A model generated the notes under the pieces. That model worked only from the letters and a program-made list of their open reading frames with translations, had not been told where the DNA came from and made no database searches. The translations under genes and the position numbers were made by a program. 64,000 nucleotides of DNA from assembly GCA_021776775.1 (NCBI GenBank), contig JAJFFE010000216.1, forward strand, positions 61,936 to 125,935, given 5' to 3'. Numbering within the stretch: the stretch's first letter is position 1; every line of letters starts with the position of its first letter. Below, piece after piece: positions 1-8,813 of the stretch. The DNA is from Planctomycetota bacterium (lineage in GTDB: Bacteria; Planctomycetota; UBA8108; UBA1146; JAJFFE01).

Positions 1-298
1 TACTCCTTTGCGCTCCCCAAAGGGACAGCTTTTAGAAGGTTCCTGTGGATCAGTCGTGCGGGACTCTCACGGTCCAACGCACGAGACCATGGCAAGTCTG
101 TGTGCAGATAGCGACCTCTGGTCAACGTGTGCACACCCAGCCGATGGGGCACCAGAGGCGAGCTGCGTTATCAAGGAAAGGGGCCTCGAAATCCAGGGCT
201 CCTGGCGGAATTGCTGAATTCCCCTGAGCTTGGGAAAATTCGGATTGACAGACTCGGACGATTCATACTCCTTACGCCGCCGGGAAAAGGAGTGAACC
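1..298. other. left edge without a recognisable gene
   Basis: No convincing coding region is seen here; the short open frames have no ribosome binding site and resemble nothing known to me. A perfect TTGACA hexamer lies at 245-250, upstream of the UbiD gene, and could be a -35 element, but no good -10 sits at the right spacing. Confidence 0.4.
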
Positions 299-2131
299 GT
301 GGGATACTCAACGCTTCGACAAGCGGTTAACGATCTCGATCGACACGGCCATCTTCTTCGCATGCCCGTCGAGGTCGACCCGTATCTCGAGATGGCCGAA
401 ATCCAACGTCGGGTCTACGCAGCCGGAGGACCGGCAATCCTCTTCGAGCACGTCAAAGGGTCACCCTTCCCTGCGGTCAGCAACCTGTTCGGAACGCTGG
501 AACGTGCGCGTTTCCTCTTTCGCGACACGTTGAGCCGCGTGCAGGACATCGTGCGGTTGAAAGCAGATCCAACGCTCGCCATGCGGGCTCCGCACCGACT
601 TCTCGGTCACGGGCTCACAGCTCTGCGGTCATTGCCGTGTCGACGCCGAGCGGCGTTCTTGCAAACACGAGTCAGCGAGATACCACAAATACAAAGCTGG
701 CCCGATGACGGGGGCCCCTTCATCACGCTTCCGCAAGTCCTCACGGAAGACCCGGAGTCGCCGTCCGTGATGTCATCGAACGTGGGGATGTATCGAGTTC
801 AACTCGCGGGGAACGAGTACGAATCGGATCGCGAGATCGGTCTTCACTTTCAGATCCACCGTGGAATCGGAAGCCACTACGCCAAAGCACAAGAACTCGG
901 AACTGACCTTCCGGTGAGCATCGCCGTCGGCGGGCCGCCGGCGCACACCTTCTCCGCGGTCATGCCCCTCCCCGAAGGACTTTCGGAGCTTCTCTTCGCG
1001 GGGATGCTCGGTGGCCGACGCTTTCGATACGAACGACGCGGGCGCCACGTCCTGTCATCCGATGCGGACTTCGTCTTTGTCGGAACGGTCACCCCGGGAG
1101 AGACGAAACCGGAAGGCCCTTTCGGCGACCATCTGGGCTACTACAGCTTGATTCATGATTTCCCAGTGATGCGCGTAGAGGCCGTCTATCACCGCCCTGG
1201 TGCCATCTGGCCATTCACGGTCGTCGGGCGACCGCCGCAAGAAGACACGAGCTTCGGTCAGCTCATCCACGAGATCACCGGCCCCATGGTGCCCGCCGTG
1301 ATCCCTGGATTACACGCCATGCATGCGGTGGACGCGGCTGGCGTTCACCCGCTCTTACTCGCCATCGGCTCTGAGCGATACGTCCCGTACGACGAGGTGC
1401 GACGCCCGATGGAGTTACTGACGATCGCCAATGCTATTCTCGGGTTCGGCCAAGCCAGTTTGGCGAAGTACTTGTGGATCGCTGCCCGCGAAGACGCGGG
1501 CGACTTGGATCTGCACGATATCGAAAAATTCATGGGCCACGTGCTCGAACGCCTCGACCTCACTCGAGATCTTCACTTTCAGACGCAAACCACGATCGAC
1601 ACGCTCGACTACTCGGGCACCGGCTTGAACTCGGGATCGAAAGTTGTGTTCGCCGCGGCTGGGCCGCCGCGCCGACGGCTAGGTACGACGCGACCCTCGA
1701 ACGTCGCGGTCCCACCGTTTGCCGACGGCGTTCGCTTAGCGATGCCGGGCGTGCTCCTCGGTCACGCGCCGCCGTACGAGCAACGCGCCGCCGCCCTCGC
1801 GGATGTGCAGCGATGGACTTCGGCCATCGCCACGTGGAGCGACGCCGAGCGCGACGCTTACCCGTTGCTCGTGCTTTGCGACGACCCGACGACAATCGAC
1901 TCTCTGCGTGACTTTCTCTGGGCGACGTTCACCCGCTCGAATCCGTCTCACGACGTTCACGGCGTCGGTAGCTTCGTCCGAGACAAACATTGGGGGTGCG
2001 ACGGACCCTTGATTATCGACGCGCGAGGGAAGCCCCACCACGCACCCCCACTCATCGCGGACCCACGCGTCACCGAGACGGTCGACAGCTGGTTCCAGAG
2101 CGGCGGTCCACTCGCATCCATCGCGGAGTGA
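299..2131 (+). CDS. UbiD-family decarboxylase
   Basis: Predicted prenylated-FMN-dependent decarboxylase of the UbiD family, acting on an aromatic or alpha,beta-unsaturated acid, possibly in menaquinone or ubiquinone synthesis. The family block KPEGPFGDHLGYYS around residue 272 carries the conserved acidic residues of the active site, and the flanking sequence is UbiD-like from residue 1 to about 450. At 610 residues it is longer than E. coli UbiD (about 497) because of a C-terminal extension, as in the long UbiD-like proteins of some other phyla. The GTG start at 299 has a good ribosome binding site, AAAAGGAG at 285-292. No ubiX or other quinone gene lies beside it, so the substrate cannot be named. 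Confidence 0.85.
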   Translation: MGYSTLRQAVNDLDRHGHLLRMPVEVDPYLEMAEIQRRVYAAGGPAILFEHVKGSPFPAVSNLFGTLERARFLFRDTLSRVQDIVRLKADPTLAMRAPHRLLGHGLTALRSLPCRRRAAFLQTRVSEIPQIQSWPDDGGPFITLPQVLTEDPESPSVMSSNVGMYRVQLAGNEYESDREIGLHFQIHRGIGSHYAKAQELGTDLPVSIAVGGPPAHTFSAVMPLPEGLSELLFAGMLGGRRFRYERRGRHVLSSDADFVFVGTVTPGETKPEGPFGDHLGYYSLIHDFPVMRVEAVYHRPGAIWPFTVVGRPPQEDTSFGQLIHEITGPMVPAVIPGLHAMHAVDAAGVHPLLLAIGSERYVPYDEVRRPMELLTIANAILGFGQASLAKYLWIAAREDAGDLDLHDIEKFMGHVLERLDLTRDLHFQTQTTIDTLDYSGTGLNSGSKVVFAAAGPPRRRLGTTRPSNVAVPPFADGVRLAMPGVLLGHAPPYEQRAAALADVQRWTSAIATWSDAERDAYPLLVLCDDPTTIDSLRDFLWATFTRSNPSHDVHGVGSFVRDKHWGCDGPLIIDARGKPHHAPPLIADPRVTETVDSWFQSGGPLASIAE

Positions 2132-2279
2132 AACGTATGTCCCCCGGAAAAATGTCCCGTCACGCGCCGGCGATGGGAGGACATAACCCCCTTTTTCAAT
2201 GGTTCTTGCGTCGAGTTCGTTCCGATCCCACATCGGAACAGGTATCCTCACCGGCTCACGAACAGGGAGAAGACGCCAA

Positions 2280-2936
2280 ATGAAGGACGACGCGACCGTT
2301 TTTGTGGTCGACGATGACAAAGACCTGCGCACGTCGCTGGGCTGGTTACTCCGAAACGCCGGTTGGACGGTCGAGACGTTTGAGTCGGCCCATGACTTTC
2401 TGCGGGAGTACGATGCGCAGCCCGGCTGCCTGATCCTGGACGTGCGGATGCCGGAAATGAGCGGTCCTGAGTTGCAACAGGAGCTCAAGCGGCGAGGCAG
2501 CGGCATCCCCATCATCATCATGAGCGCCCACGCGGACGTACCGGTCGCCGTTCGCACGATCCAGGACGGCGCCCTCGACCTCATCGAGAAGCCGTTCAAT
2601 CGAGACGTCCTGTTCGAGCGCGTCGAACAGGCGATGGAGCTCGACAAGTCGCGACGCCGTCGCCAAGGATTCGAGGCCGAAGTTTCAGGGCGGTTGAAGA
2701 ACCTAACTCCCCGCGAACACGAAGTGTTTGCGCTTCTGGTGCAAGGCAACACCACCAAGCAGATTGCTTGGGATTTGGGGGTTAGCGCACGAACAGTGGA
2801 GAAACACCGCGAACGTGTCATGAAGAAGATGCGCGTCGACTCGGCGGCCGAGCTCATCCTACTCGCCGTCGATGGGGGGATTCTCGAGCGACCCGAGCCG
2901 CAAACCAACGACAACGGCGAGAAACACGCCGGGTAG
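2280..2936 (+). CDS. FixJ-type two-component response regulator
   Basis: DNA-binding response regulator of 218 residues: receiver domain (about 5-120) followed by a LuxR-type helix-turn-helix (about 145-205). The acidic pocket D11-D12-D13, the phosphoacceptor D54 in LILDVRMPEMSG and the conserved K104 in IEKPF are all present. The C-terminal half has the LTPREHEVFALL and ARTVEKHR blocks of the LuxR family. The ATG at 2280 follows AGGGAG at 2264-2269; a start at 2199 would add 27 residues that do not belong to a receiver domain. No histidine kinase lies next to it, so it is an orphan here and its targets are unknown. Confidence 0.9.
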   Translation: MKDDATVFVVDDDKDLRTSLGWLLRNAGWTVETFESAHDFLREYDAQPGCLILDVRMPEMSGPELQQELKRRGSGIPIIIMSAHADVPVAVRTIQDGALDLIEKPFNRDVLFERVEQAMELDKSRRRRQGFEAEVSGRLKNLTPREHEVFALLVQGNTTKQIAWDLGVSARTVEKHRERVMKKMRVDSAAELILLAVDGGILERPEPQTNDNGEKHAG

Positions 2937-3220
2937 CGACGAACTCGTCACGCTATTAGGCCGGACTAAGTTTTCCGTGACCGACACAAATTGGTTCCGA
3001 TAACTCTACCGACCTATCGTGCGGCTCAGGAAGCACAGACCCAAAATCTAACAATTAAAAGGCTTAGGAGCCTTCGCTCGCGCCACCCCCCGGCCCAACG
3101 ATCATTATCAGAACATGGTGCGGGTGACGGCTCAAACCGTAGTTCGTCCCGTGGCGTCCTCGGAGCCTACGGTCGGCCGACCCGAACGAGAAATCGGAGC
3201 GCCGCGGGGAATCGGAAGTT

Positions 3221-3937
3221 ATGGGACAAAGACAGACGAGCGAACCAAGCGGCCAGCATCGCCGTGGGTGGACCGTCATGTTGTTGGTCGTGCTGATTTT
3301 CGGGGCTCGAGTTGGCCCCAGCGGTACCGGTCTGCTCAGTCAGACCCCGCCGATCCATCCGCGGCTGACGCTGACGGCGCACCAGGATCTCGACGCGCTA
3401 ACCGCGTTACTCTCGAACCCTCAGTTTCTCACGCTGACCTCCGCCGGTTTCGCCAGCGGCGCAGCCCGAGGAACGTTCGGCTCACCGCAAGCCGGATTCT
3501 ATCAAGGGTCGCTCGCGTTCGGACTGCCGCAGCAATCGGCCGCCGTGGTGAGCTACTCCTGCTCGCTGGTGCCGCTGATTCCGACTCCACCGGTGATCCT
3601 GACGACGGCCGGACAGACCGCATGGTGGATCTCCTGCCGAGCACAGGGCCCTGCGATAGCTCTGAATCACGCCAACCTGCTGCTCGAAGATGAAACAAGC
3701 CGTGACTTCCTGAGCCACGTTCTCGACCAAGCGCGAGTTTCGATCGGACGACCGTTCGACCGAGGCTACATACTTCGTCGGATCATGGTCTTCTCGAAGA
3801 CGTCTCCCGGCACGTTCGATCGAATGCACGCAGTTTTCGACTACTCGAGTCCGGCCGGAAACTCCTACGTACACATCTCATCGGCGACCGCTGCGGGCCA
3901 GTTCTCCGCCCTCGACATTGTTGAGGGGGGTGATTGA
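3221..3937 (+). CDS. hypothetical protein with N-terminal membrane segment
   Basis: A 238-residue protein I do not recognise. A short basic N-terminus (HRRGW) precedes a hydrophobic stretch at about residues 18-33, so it is probably exported or held by one membrane anchor; the remainder looks soluble. Starting at M19 would give a more conventional signal sequence. The stop overlaps the ATG of the next gene by one base (TGATG at 3935-3939), so the two are probably translated together. The 284 bases upstream are relatively AT-rich and probably hold the promoter. Confidence 0.65.
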   Translation: MGQRQTSEPSGQHRRGWTVMLLVVLIFGARVGPSGTGLLSQTPPIHPRLTLTAHQDLDALTALLSNPQFLTLTSAGFASGAARGTFGSPQAGFYQGSLAFGLPQQSAAVVSYSCSLVPLIPTPPVILTTAGQTAWWISCRAQGPAIALNHANLLLEDETSRDFLSHVLDQARVSIGRPFDRGYILRRIMVFSKTSPGTFDRMHAVFDYSSPAGNSYVHISSATAAGQFSALDIVEGGD

Positions 3938-5346
3938 TGAAACAGCTCGACGATCTGTTTCTTTCATTCCTCAGGCACCGTGATCTGAACGTCGTCGCCA
4001 AGCGCCTCCGTTCCCGCGGTGAGACAAACGGTTCGTTCGACGTCGAACGTCTAGTCACAGACCTGACGGTACTCGAACAGACTCCGCCGTCAGAGTTCAC
4101 CGAAGCGTACGCTCGTCTGTCCGGCGGCCTACCGGTTGCGCTTCGGCGCCTCTACGTCTTCCGATACGTCATTTCCCGTGTGGTCGCCCACCCGCTATCC
4201 ACCGGACAGTACGACCAAATCGATTCACTCGCCGGCGCAGTCGATCCTGAATGTCAGGTACTCATCGATATCTGCCGAACTGTGGGAGGCTGGGTGACCG
4301 GAGTCGAGACTCGACCCGTCGATCGTCTCGAAGAGATCAAGCAACGAACCTCGCGACTCGACCTCTCGGTCTCGGCGGCGTTCGTGGACAGCATGGCAGA
4401 TCACAGCCTCGGGTATGGCTATCAGGAGCTAGGCAACTTCCGTGAAGCGCAACGATGTTTCTCGAGGGCGGCGGACCTATCGTCGTTCTACGAGTTCTAC
4501 ACGCTACCGATTTATCGATCCGCCTTTGCCAAGCTGATGTGGGAAAGCGGCCAGTTCCGCAAAGCGCTCGAACTTCAGTGCGATGGTGAAACTCGCCGAT
4601 TGGCAAGAGAACTCGGCGACAACCAGTTCCTGATCGACTCGAATCTGTGCGCCGCGAAAGCAGCACTCGACCTAGGGTCACTTCGCAAAGCCGAAGAAGA
4701 ACTGAGTACCGCAGCCGAGCGACTCCGGGACTGCTCAGAGAGGTATCCGATCCTGAACGGCTATCGAATGCTGTTCTCGGCTCAGTTAGCCGCAAGACAG
4801 GGACGCAATGACCAGGCACGAACGGAACTAGCTCACGTCATTGAGTACTTCGATAGCATGGATCCGCCGTGCTTCGCCGGAGCGCTCGACGCCAAGATAG
4901 AGCAAGTTCGAATGAACCTCGTCGACCACGAAGTCAGCCACGCCTTGCAACGCATCGGTGAGTTACTGACAGAAGCAGATGAACGCGAAGTGATGGGGGC
5001 CCGTACGCGATTAATGGCGTTCCAGGCTCACATGTATATCAATCCGAAGAGTCCAAACTCGCTCTTGAGATTAGGCTACGACGACCTGGTCGAGCGACTG
5101 CATCTCATGAACAACCCTCGGCTGACCTTCCTCGCGTATGCGGACCTATACTCGTACGCGCGTCAGCACCTCGGGCGCGAGGACCAGAAGAATTGGCTGA
5201 TCCGACTGCGGAATCTCGAACCGCTCCTGGAGCACAGCTGCTACGAAGAGCTCTACCGAGACTATGTGACTGAGAAGTATCGAGCCGAGTTGGAACGAGA
5301 GTTGGAAGAGTTTCGCGGCTGGGAGACCGAGAGTTCACGAGATTGA
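3937..5346 (+). CDS. TPR-like helical-repeat protein
   Basis: A 469-residue, apparently cytoplasmic protein that is almost entirely alpha-helical. Segments such as residues 165-320 show the spacing of tetratricopeptide repeats (GNFREAQRCFSRAADL, SGQFRKALELQ, GSLRKAEEELSTAAERL, GRNDQARTELAHVIEYF), which suggests protein-protein binding. No enzymatic domain is visible. The ATG at 3937 has a G-rich ribosome binding site (GAGGGGGG, 3923-3930) inside the end of the preceding gene, and its A is the last base of that gene's stop. The coupling implies a shared job with the upstream membrane protein. The specific function is unknown. Confidence 0.7.
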   Translation: MKQLDDLFLSFLRHRDLNVVAKRLRSRGETNGSFDVERLVTDLTVLEQTPPSEFTEAYARLSGGLPVALRRLYVFRYVISRVVAHPLSTGQYDQIDSLAGAVDPECQVLIDICRTVGGWVTGVETRPVDRLEEIKQRTSRLDLSVSAAFVDSMADHSLGYGYQELGNFREAQRCFSRAADLSSFYEFYTLPIYRSAFAKLMWESGQFRKALELQCDGETRRLARELGDNQFLIDSNLCAAKAALDLGSLRKAEEELSTAAERLRDCSERYPILNGYRMLFSAQLAARQGRNDQARTELAHVIEYFDSMDPPCFAGALDAKIEQVRMNLVDHEVSHALQRIGELLTEADEREVMGARTRLMAFQAHMYINPKSPNSLLRLGYDDLVERLHLMNNPRLTFLAYADLYSYARQHLGREDQKNWLIRLRNLEPLLEHSCYEELYRDYVTEKYRAELERELEEFRGWETESSRD

Positions 5347-5383
5347 ACGCGAGACGGACGTCGACAGCTCGATCTTCGACAGC

Positions 5384-6796
5384 TCAGTCGCCGATGATCG
5401 AAAGATCATCGATGACTTCCGACATGTCCGCGTAGCGGTCCTCGACCTTGAATTGAGTCATGCGTTCGATGACGTCGATCACGTCGTCCGGAGCGTCGGT
5501 GAATCCGGCCCGCAAGATCTGCTCACCCAGCAACTCTCGGTCGACCGAAAAACCCTGCCGCTCGATGACTTCGTCCAGACTCTCGTACGGGAGCTTGCCC
5601 GCGAGAAGCTCGTAGAAGACCACCCCCAACGAATAGATGTCCGACCCCGCGGTGGCGGACGAGATGTCGTCGAAGACCTCGGGGGCGGTGTACCTGGGGT
5701 CGAGTTGCTCGTCGAGCCCCTTCCAGTCGTCGATCGCCGTGTTGCCGTGGATCAACCCCAAGTCGAAGTTGACCAACTTGACGATGTTGGCCGAGGGTTC
5801 GACCACGATATTCAAAGGACGAATGTCTCGGTGGACCACGCCATTCTGGTGAGCGTGCCGCAACCCCCGCGCTGTCCCGGTGATCACTCGCCGCTTCTCG
5901 GTCCAACTGAGTTCTTCCCCGTCGGGATCATCGATCAGGAGCCGCAGAGTCATGCCGCCCTCGATGAACTCGTGAGCCAAGACGAACTCGTACCCATCCC
6001 ACGCGAACATCTCACCATGCCGAATGATGTTGGGGTGATCGCCGATCTGCGTCAGGGCCTCTTGGTCGTGAAAGATCGACTCGATCTGAGACTGCCGATC
6101 TTCGTTCTTCAGGTACGGGTCGAAGTGATACACCTGAAGCACCGTCTTCGGCCGCGACTTGAGATAGCGGTGACTCGCGAGGTAGACCGTCCGCCGCTCG
6201 GTCTGGTTGATCTTCTCGATCACCTCGTACAGGCCGATCGACGTCACGAGCTTCGACGGTTGGCTACCGTTGAGCGCGGCGACAATCCGTTTGTGAAGGT
6301 GCTCGATGGAGCGAGCCTTGGCGATCGGCAGGCGACGCGGATCCTTGATGAACTCGATCGCTTCGTCGATCCGGACGACTCGATCACGACGGTCGTCCCG
6401 GAGATTCCCGATCTTGACCTTGTCGTCCGTGAGCAGCACGAGCGCGACGATCAACGTCCCCCTCAGGCTAGGGTCTTTGTCTGCCATCTTGTCGTGCAGC
6501 ACCCGGGCCTTGGTATTTCCGAGCGGGATCGGATTGGCGTGAGACGCTCCGCTGGGCTGAAGGTGCCAGCGGCTGGGATCGCCGGTGATCCGCCCCTTGT
6601 AGCCCTTGACCTCGAGAATGTAGACCGCGTGAGTCCCTATCACGAGAAGGTCGACCTCGTACGGGAATCCTCGTCGGGTCGTGATCTCGAAATTGTGGAA
6701 AACGGAATACTCGTCGGAAAGGCCTTCGGTAATCCCACGGATGGCCTTTCGCTCGGCCTCGTTCTCGGGTTCACCGATTCGATAAATTTTCGCCAC
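5384..6796 (-). CDS. NERD domain fused to a protein pseudokinase
   Basis: A 470-residue two-domain protein. Residues about 15-130 form a NERD nuclease-related domain with the expected D49 and E62-x-K64 (YEVDLLVIG, YILEVKGYKG). Residues about 200-465 form a Ser/Thr-kinase fold with HRD (322-324), N329, APE (371-373) and the DIYSLGVVFYELL helix. Key catalytic positions differ: the beta-3 lysine is Q221 (VLQVY), HRDxK is HRDIR, and DFG is NFD (343-345). It is therefore probably a pseudokinase. NERD-kinase fusions occur in PglW-type proteins of phage-defence loci, but this one is short and has no BREX or helicase genes beside it. Start is GTG with GGAGGA five bases upstream. Divergent from a WD40 lipoprotein 74 bases away. 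Confidence 0.85.
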   Translation of the reverse strand: MAKIYRIGEPENEAERKAIRGITEGLSDEYSVFHNFEITTRRGFPYEVDLLVIGTHAVYILEVKGYKGRITGDPSRWHLQPSGASHANPIPLGNTKARVLHDKMADKDPSLRGTLIVALVLLTDDKVKIGNLRDDRRDRVVRIDEAIEFIKDPRRLPIAKARSIEHLHKRIVAALNGSQPSKLVTSIGLYEVIEKINQTERRTVYLASHRYLKSRPKTVLQVYHFDPYLKNEDRQSQIESIFHDQEALTQIGDHPNIIRHGEMFAWDGYEFVLAHEFIEGGMTLRLLIDDPDGEELSWTEKRRVITGTARGLRHAHQNGVVHRDIRPLNIVVEPSANIVKLVNFDLGLIHGNTAIDDWKGLDEQLDPRYTAPEVFDDISSATAGSDIYSLGVVFYELLAGKLPYESLDEVIERQGFSVDRELLGEQILRAGFTDAPDDVIDVIERMTQFKVEDRYADMSEVIDDLSIIGD

Positions 6797-6870
6797 GAAG
6801 ATCCTCCAGAGATGGCCATAGGTCGCCGATCAGTCCGATGTAAGGACGTCTCACTACGGAAAGCAAGCCG

Positions 6871-8073
6871 ATGCGAAACTGGATCTCGAACAACATGTGG
6901 GTGGCGCTCTCAATCGGTCTGGCGTCGACCGTCTCGGGCTGCGCCTCGGTCCCGGGGCCAGTAGGCTCGGTCCCCGCCCCCACCCATTCCGAGCAGAACT
7001 ACTCCATCGGCGGCAATGACTACACCCGTCCGACGCTGCTACGGACTCTCCAGCCCGGTGACGCGCGGATCTGGTCGATCGCATTCAGTCCGGACGGTTC
7101 GCACTTCGCCACCGGCAGCGAGTCGGGAACGATTCGAATCTGGACGTGCGGTTCGTTGACCGAGGCGGATCCCCAGCCGATTCACGCGCTCGAAGGTCAT
7201 ACGAATCGAGTGTTCGATCTCGACTTTACGCCGGACGGAACGCGGTTGGTGTCGTCGGGCCGCGATAGCAACGTCTTCGTTTGGGACGTCGAGACCGGCG
7301 AGATCGTTCACGCTATGCCGCATGCTTGGGAGATTAGAGCTGCCGCGATCAGCCCGGATGGCACCACGCTCATCACCGGCCAACTCGGAGGTCCCAACGG
7401 CAAGCAGGCACCGACCGTGTTCGTGTGGGACTTGCAAACCGGTCGTCCGCTACAGACCCTGACGCACCTCGCTCCGTGTTCGGACATCAGCTTCAGCCCC
7501 GACGGAGTGCTATTCGCACTCGGACTCATCGATGGTGAAGCGTCGATGATCGTCGACACGCAGTCCCGCAAGGACGTCATGCCACTGGGCTACTCTGGCG
7601 TGTGGGCGACGGCCGTGCTCTTTGACCCCACGGGACAACGGCTCGCCTTGTCCACCGTGCGAAGCCCGCTCGATACACGAACGATCGGCAAGATTCAGTT
7701 CTGGGATGCGCGTAGCGGAGACGAACTCGACCCGATCGAACCGAGCAGTGGAGCTGTCGGCATGGATTTCACGCCGGACGGCAAGTATCTCATTGCCTCG
7801 CTCCCGGATGACAAGAAGATCGTGATCTGGGACATCGAGACTCACCAAGAAATCGCGGCGTTCCCCAGTTCGCCAACCACCGAGGTCGACATCAGTCCGG
7901 ACGGTCGTATTCTCGCCGGATGCTCGCCACAGGACGGCAGCGTACAACTGTGGGTGTTCGGCGACGGACAAGCCCCGGTCGTTCGGGCCGCGAAAAACGC
8001 AGCCTGGAACCCCGCAACGGACGCACCCAGTTCGACCCCGGCAAGCGGTTCGGTCGAAGAGCCGAACCACTAA
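6871..8073 (+). CDS. WD40 beta-propeller lipoprotein
   Basis: A 400-residue predicted lipoprotein. The hydrophobic N-terminus ends in a lipobox-like VSGC near residue 24. Residues about 60-380 contain seven WD40-type blades recognised by the repeated SPDG/TPDG turns and WD-ending strands (IAFSPDG, LDFTPDG, AISPDG, ISFSPDG, LFDPTG, MDFTPDG, DISPDG), enough for one seven-bladed propeller. The role is probably as an envelope scaffold or ligand-binding protein; no enzyme motif is seen. It is divergent from the NERD-pseudokinase gene and may share its promoter region, which hints at a link but does not prove one. Confidence 0.85.
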   Translation: MRNWISNNMWVALSIGLASTVSGCASVPGPVGSVPAPTHSEQNYSIGGNDYTRPTLLRTLQPGDARIWSIAFSPDGSHFATGSESGTIRIWTCGSLTEADPQPIHALEGHTNRVFDLDFTPDGTRLVSSGRDSNVFVWDVETGEIVHAMPHAWEIRAAAISPDGTTLITGQLGGPNGKQAPTVFVWDLQTGRPLQTLTHLAPCSDISFSPDGVLFALGLIDGEASMIVDTQSRKDVMPLGYSGVWATAVLFDPTGQRLALSTVRSPLDTRTIGKIQFWDARSGDELDPIEPSSGAVGMDFTPDGKYLIASLPDDKKIVIWDIETHQEIAAFPSSPTTEVDISPDGRILAGCSPQDGSVQLWVFGDGQAPVVRAAKNAAWNPATDAPSSTPASGSVEEPNH

Positions 8074-8155
8074 GGTGCACGGTCACTGAGATGCACAGTC
8101 ACTAACGTGCGGAATCACTGCGCCGGGAATCACTGCGCCGGGAGTCACTGCGCGG
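8073..8155. repeat. short tandem repeats spanning a stop codon
   Basis: Three imperfect 16-base units (8073-8088, 8089-8104, 8105-8120; theme rsrTGCRSRRTCACTR) run into three nearly identical 15-base units (8111-8125, 8126-8140, 8141-8155; GGAATCACTGCGCCG). The 15-base unit equals five codons on the minus strand and contains the TGA stop of the HMA-like gene, so the stop and final codons are repeated in frame downstream. This looks like local replication slippage between two convergent gene ends. Confidence 0.8.
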
Positions 8156-8813
8156 CGGAATGGTGCACGATATTGACCGGAATGCGCAGCGGATGGCGAC
8201 CATGCTCATCGCTCACGTCGACCTCGATCCACGACACCGTCGAAACGTCTTCGACGATCGTGAACGGAAACTCTGACCCGCCTTCGATCCGATTCGCGAT
8301 CTCGGCAGTGAGACGCAGCCCGTCTCCCGCCCTCGCCGAAACTTGGGAATCGGTCTGCGGTCCGGAGACTACGACGGTGCCGTGATCATGAACACCGTAG
8401 TGAACCGCGTTGAGCGTCGCTCGCCATTCGTGCCCACCGCTGCGATTCACGACCGAGACGGGGCTCTGATCCTGAACTCGATACTCGCTTCGAGAGAAGC
8501 GCGCCACAATCTGATGGGGAGACACGTGATCCGCGTCAAATTGGATTTTGACGCGACCGGTCTTCACGTCCACAAAGAGCTCGTAGATACCCGGGAGTCC
8601 GTTGAGAACGGCGTCCACGCGTACCGGACACCAGACCTCGCAGTGCATCCCTGAGATTTCGAGATTGATTTCGTGGTATCGCTCCGCCGCTGACGCTTCA
8701 CGCGTCGCGACAACCCACAGCACGGAGACCGCGAGCATGAGCGCGCCAGTGGTTCCGATGATGAGCCTCTCGCGTCTCGGAAGCGCCCGGACCCTCTCGG
8801 CAACGGAGTTCAT
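8145..8813 (-). CDS. membrane-anchored HMA-like (heavy-metal-associated) domain protein
   Basis: A 222-residue protein with one transmembrane segment (about 18-37) followed by an extracytoplasmic region. Residues about 47-115 resemble an HMA/copper-chaperone domain: the strand INLEISGMHC, then C58-x3-C62, then the expected helix and strands (VDAVLNGLPGIYELFVDVKTGRV). Classical HMA sites are CxxC; here the spacing is CxxxC, so metal binding is plausible but unproven. The C-terminal 100 residues are not recognised. The ATG start has AAGGGGA upstream. The stop lies inside the tandem repeat at 8111-8155. Confidence 0.75.
   Translation of the reverse strand: MNSVAERVRALPRRERLIIGTTGALMLAVSVLWVVATREASAAERYHEINLEISGMHCEVWCPVRVDAVLNGLPGIYELFVDVKTGRVKIQFDADHVSPHQIVARFSRSEYRVQDQSPVSVVNRSGGHEWRATLNAVHYGVHDHGTVVVSGPQTDSQVSARAGDGLRLTAEIANRIEGGSEFPFTIVEDVSTVSWIEVDVSDEHGRHPLRIPVNIVHHSAAQ

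Noticed and set aside
1736..2914. 392-codon minus-strand frame across the UbiD end and the response regulator
   Set aside because: Overlaps two well-supported genes and is low-complexity S/R-rich sequence.
3059..3074. Small hairpin AAGGCT-TAGG-AGCCTT
   Set aside because: Only six base pairs, no T-run, and upstream of a gene rather than after one; probably chance.
5453..6964. 503-codon open frame on the plus strand opposite the NERD-pseudokinase gene
   Set aside because: It mirrors a clear protein family on the other strand, has no family resemblance of its own and arises from high GC codon bias.
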